Assembly: GCA_035710745.1 (NCBI GenBank)
Contig: DASTCX010000015.1
Coordinates: 1 to 62,902 of the forward strand
Direction of reading: 5' to 3'
DNA from: Candidatus Eremiobacteraceae bacterium
GTDB taxonomy: Bacteria; Vulcanimicrobiota; Vulcanimicrobiia; Eremiobacterales; Eremiobacteraceae
Length of the DNA stretch: 62,902 nt
Shown here: piece after piece, positions 62,751 to 62,902 of the stretch
Layout of the letters: the number at the start of each line of letters is the position of its first letter
Numbering within the stretch: position 1 is the stretch's first letter
Translations under genes and position numbers: made by a program
The notes under the pieces: generated by a model
The model's database searches: none
What the model was told of the DNA's origin: nothing
The model's input: only the letters and a program-made list of their open reading frames with translations

Positions 62751-62764
62751 CGGTCGAACTAAAG
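62751..62764. repeat. GCGGTCGA palindromic element cut by IS
   Basis: CGGTCGAACTAAAG, left arm only; the right arm is replaced at 62765 by the right IS end. Spacer before it matches the pair at 33286-33362. Confidence 0.7.
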
Positions 62765-62902
62765 TGTAGGGTCTACACAGCTACGCTACACTTTGCGAGC
62801 CTGCGCGAGCTTGTGCAGGGGTGCCTTCCCGTTGAGCGCTTTGTGCGGTCGCTGGGTGTTGTAGAAGTTCGCGAAGTTGTAGATGATCGTCTCGCGCGCC
62901 TG
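62765..62902 (-). mobile_element. Insertion sequence, right end (IS481/IS3-type)
   Basis: Starts with a TGT-led end sequence (TGTAGGGTCTACACAG), followed by the 3' end of a transposase gene. It interrupts a palindromic element, so it inserted after that element arose. The rest is outside the window. Confidence 0.65.
62786..62902 (-). CDS. Transposase/integrase C-terminal fragment (partial)
   Basis: 38 codons before a stop at 62786. The sequence includes YNFANFYNTQRPHKALNGKAP, the typical end of DDE integrase-type transposases (xYNxxRPHxALxGxxP). Element family IS481 or IS3. Runs off the window edge. Confidence 0.75.
   Translation of the reverse strand, partial: QARETIIYNFANFYNTQRPHKALNGKAPLHKLAQARKV

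Noticed and set aside
1-62902. CRISPR array, rRNA or phage genes
   Set aside because: No regularly spaced repeats with unique spacers, no rRNA sequences and no phage structural genes were seen.

Overview
This is a GC-rich bacterial segment with dense, mostly operonic coding. Two TonB-dependent receptors and many lipobox signal peptides indicate a diderm cell envelope. A short palindromic element built around GCGGTCGA...TCGACCGC recurs at least a dozen times, mostly between genes. The gene mix (TonB receptors, DUF3048 protein, scpAB, selAB, GC-rich codons, possible leaderless promoters) suggests a deep-branching uncultivated diderm near Terrabacteria, for example Candidatus Eremiobacterota/WPS-2. 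That placement is inference. Both window edges fall inside transposase genes (IS3-like OrfA on the left, an IS481/IS3-type integrase C-terminus on the right), so they may be assembly breaks.

Layout. 1-630: IS end, a tRNA-like 3' fragment and a possible tiny antisense RNA ending in an intrinsic terminator. 633-4870: two genes apparently broken by frameshifts (an unknown secreted protein and a phenylacetate-CoA-ligase-like enzyme), then an acyl-CoA dehydrogenase. 4990-7970 (minus): tsaE-tsaB-rimI-yqeK-rsfS plus a 46-residue membrane protein, a translationally coupled translation/tRNA-modification operon. 8260-14450: gyrA, thioredoxin, selA, selB. 14500-25200: envelope island with two TonB receptors, a PstS-like lipoprotein, a beta-propeller lipoprotein, an Ig-like lipoprotein and a lipoprotein coupled to the second receptor. 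25250-33250: CorA-type channel, msrA, MATE exporter, GGDEF-EAL protein, and an ArsR-like regulator coupled to a secreted hydrolase. 33380-45730: secreted or respiratory functions (cytochrome c, PQQ-type dehydrogenase, GH18 protein, PepSY protein, FAD oxidase, TauE exporter, cupin lipoprotein). 45800-47116: tRNA-Sec (UCA) with a partial duplicate of its 5' half and promoter region. 47100-60020: two GNATs, an aspartyl-protease-like protein, then a long minus-strand run gcvT-gcvH-gcvPA-gcvPB-nudix-DUF3048-scpA-scpB-methyltransferase-nfo-Tim44-like-PilZ. 60060-62640: a LuxR-type regulator and two NarL-type regulators with degenerate receiver domains. 62640-62902: tandem palindromic elements, the last cut by the right IS.

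The window carries most of the selenocysteine decoding apparatus: SelA charges tRNA-Sec and SelB delivers it. No selD and no selenoprotein are visible here, so they must lie elsewhere. The most unusual features are the covarying palindromic element, including a copy inserted in frame inside selB; the duplicated tRNA-Sec 5' region; the paired atypical response regulators; and two regulated promoters that appear to make leaderless mRNAs.
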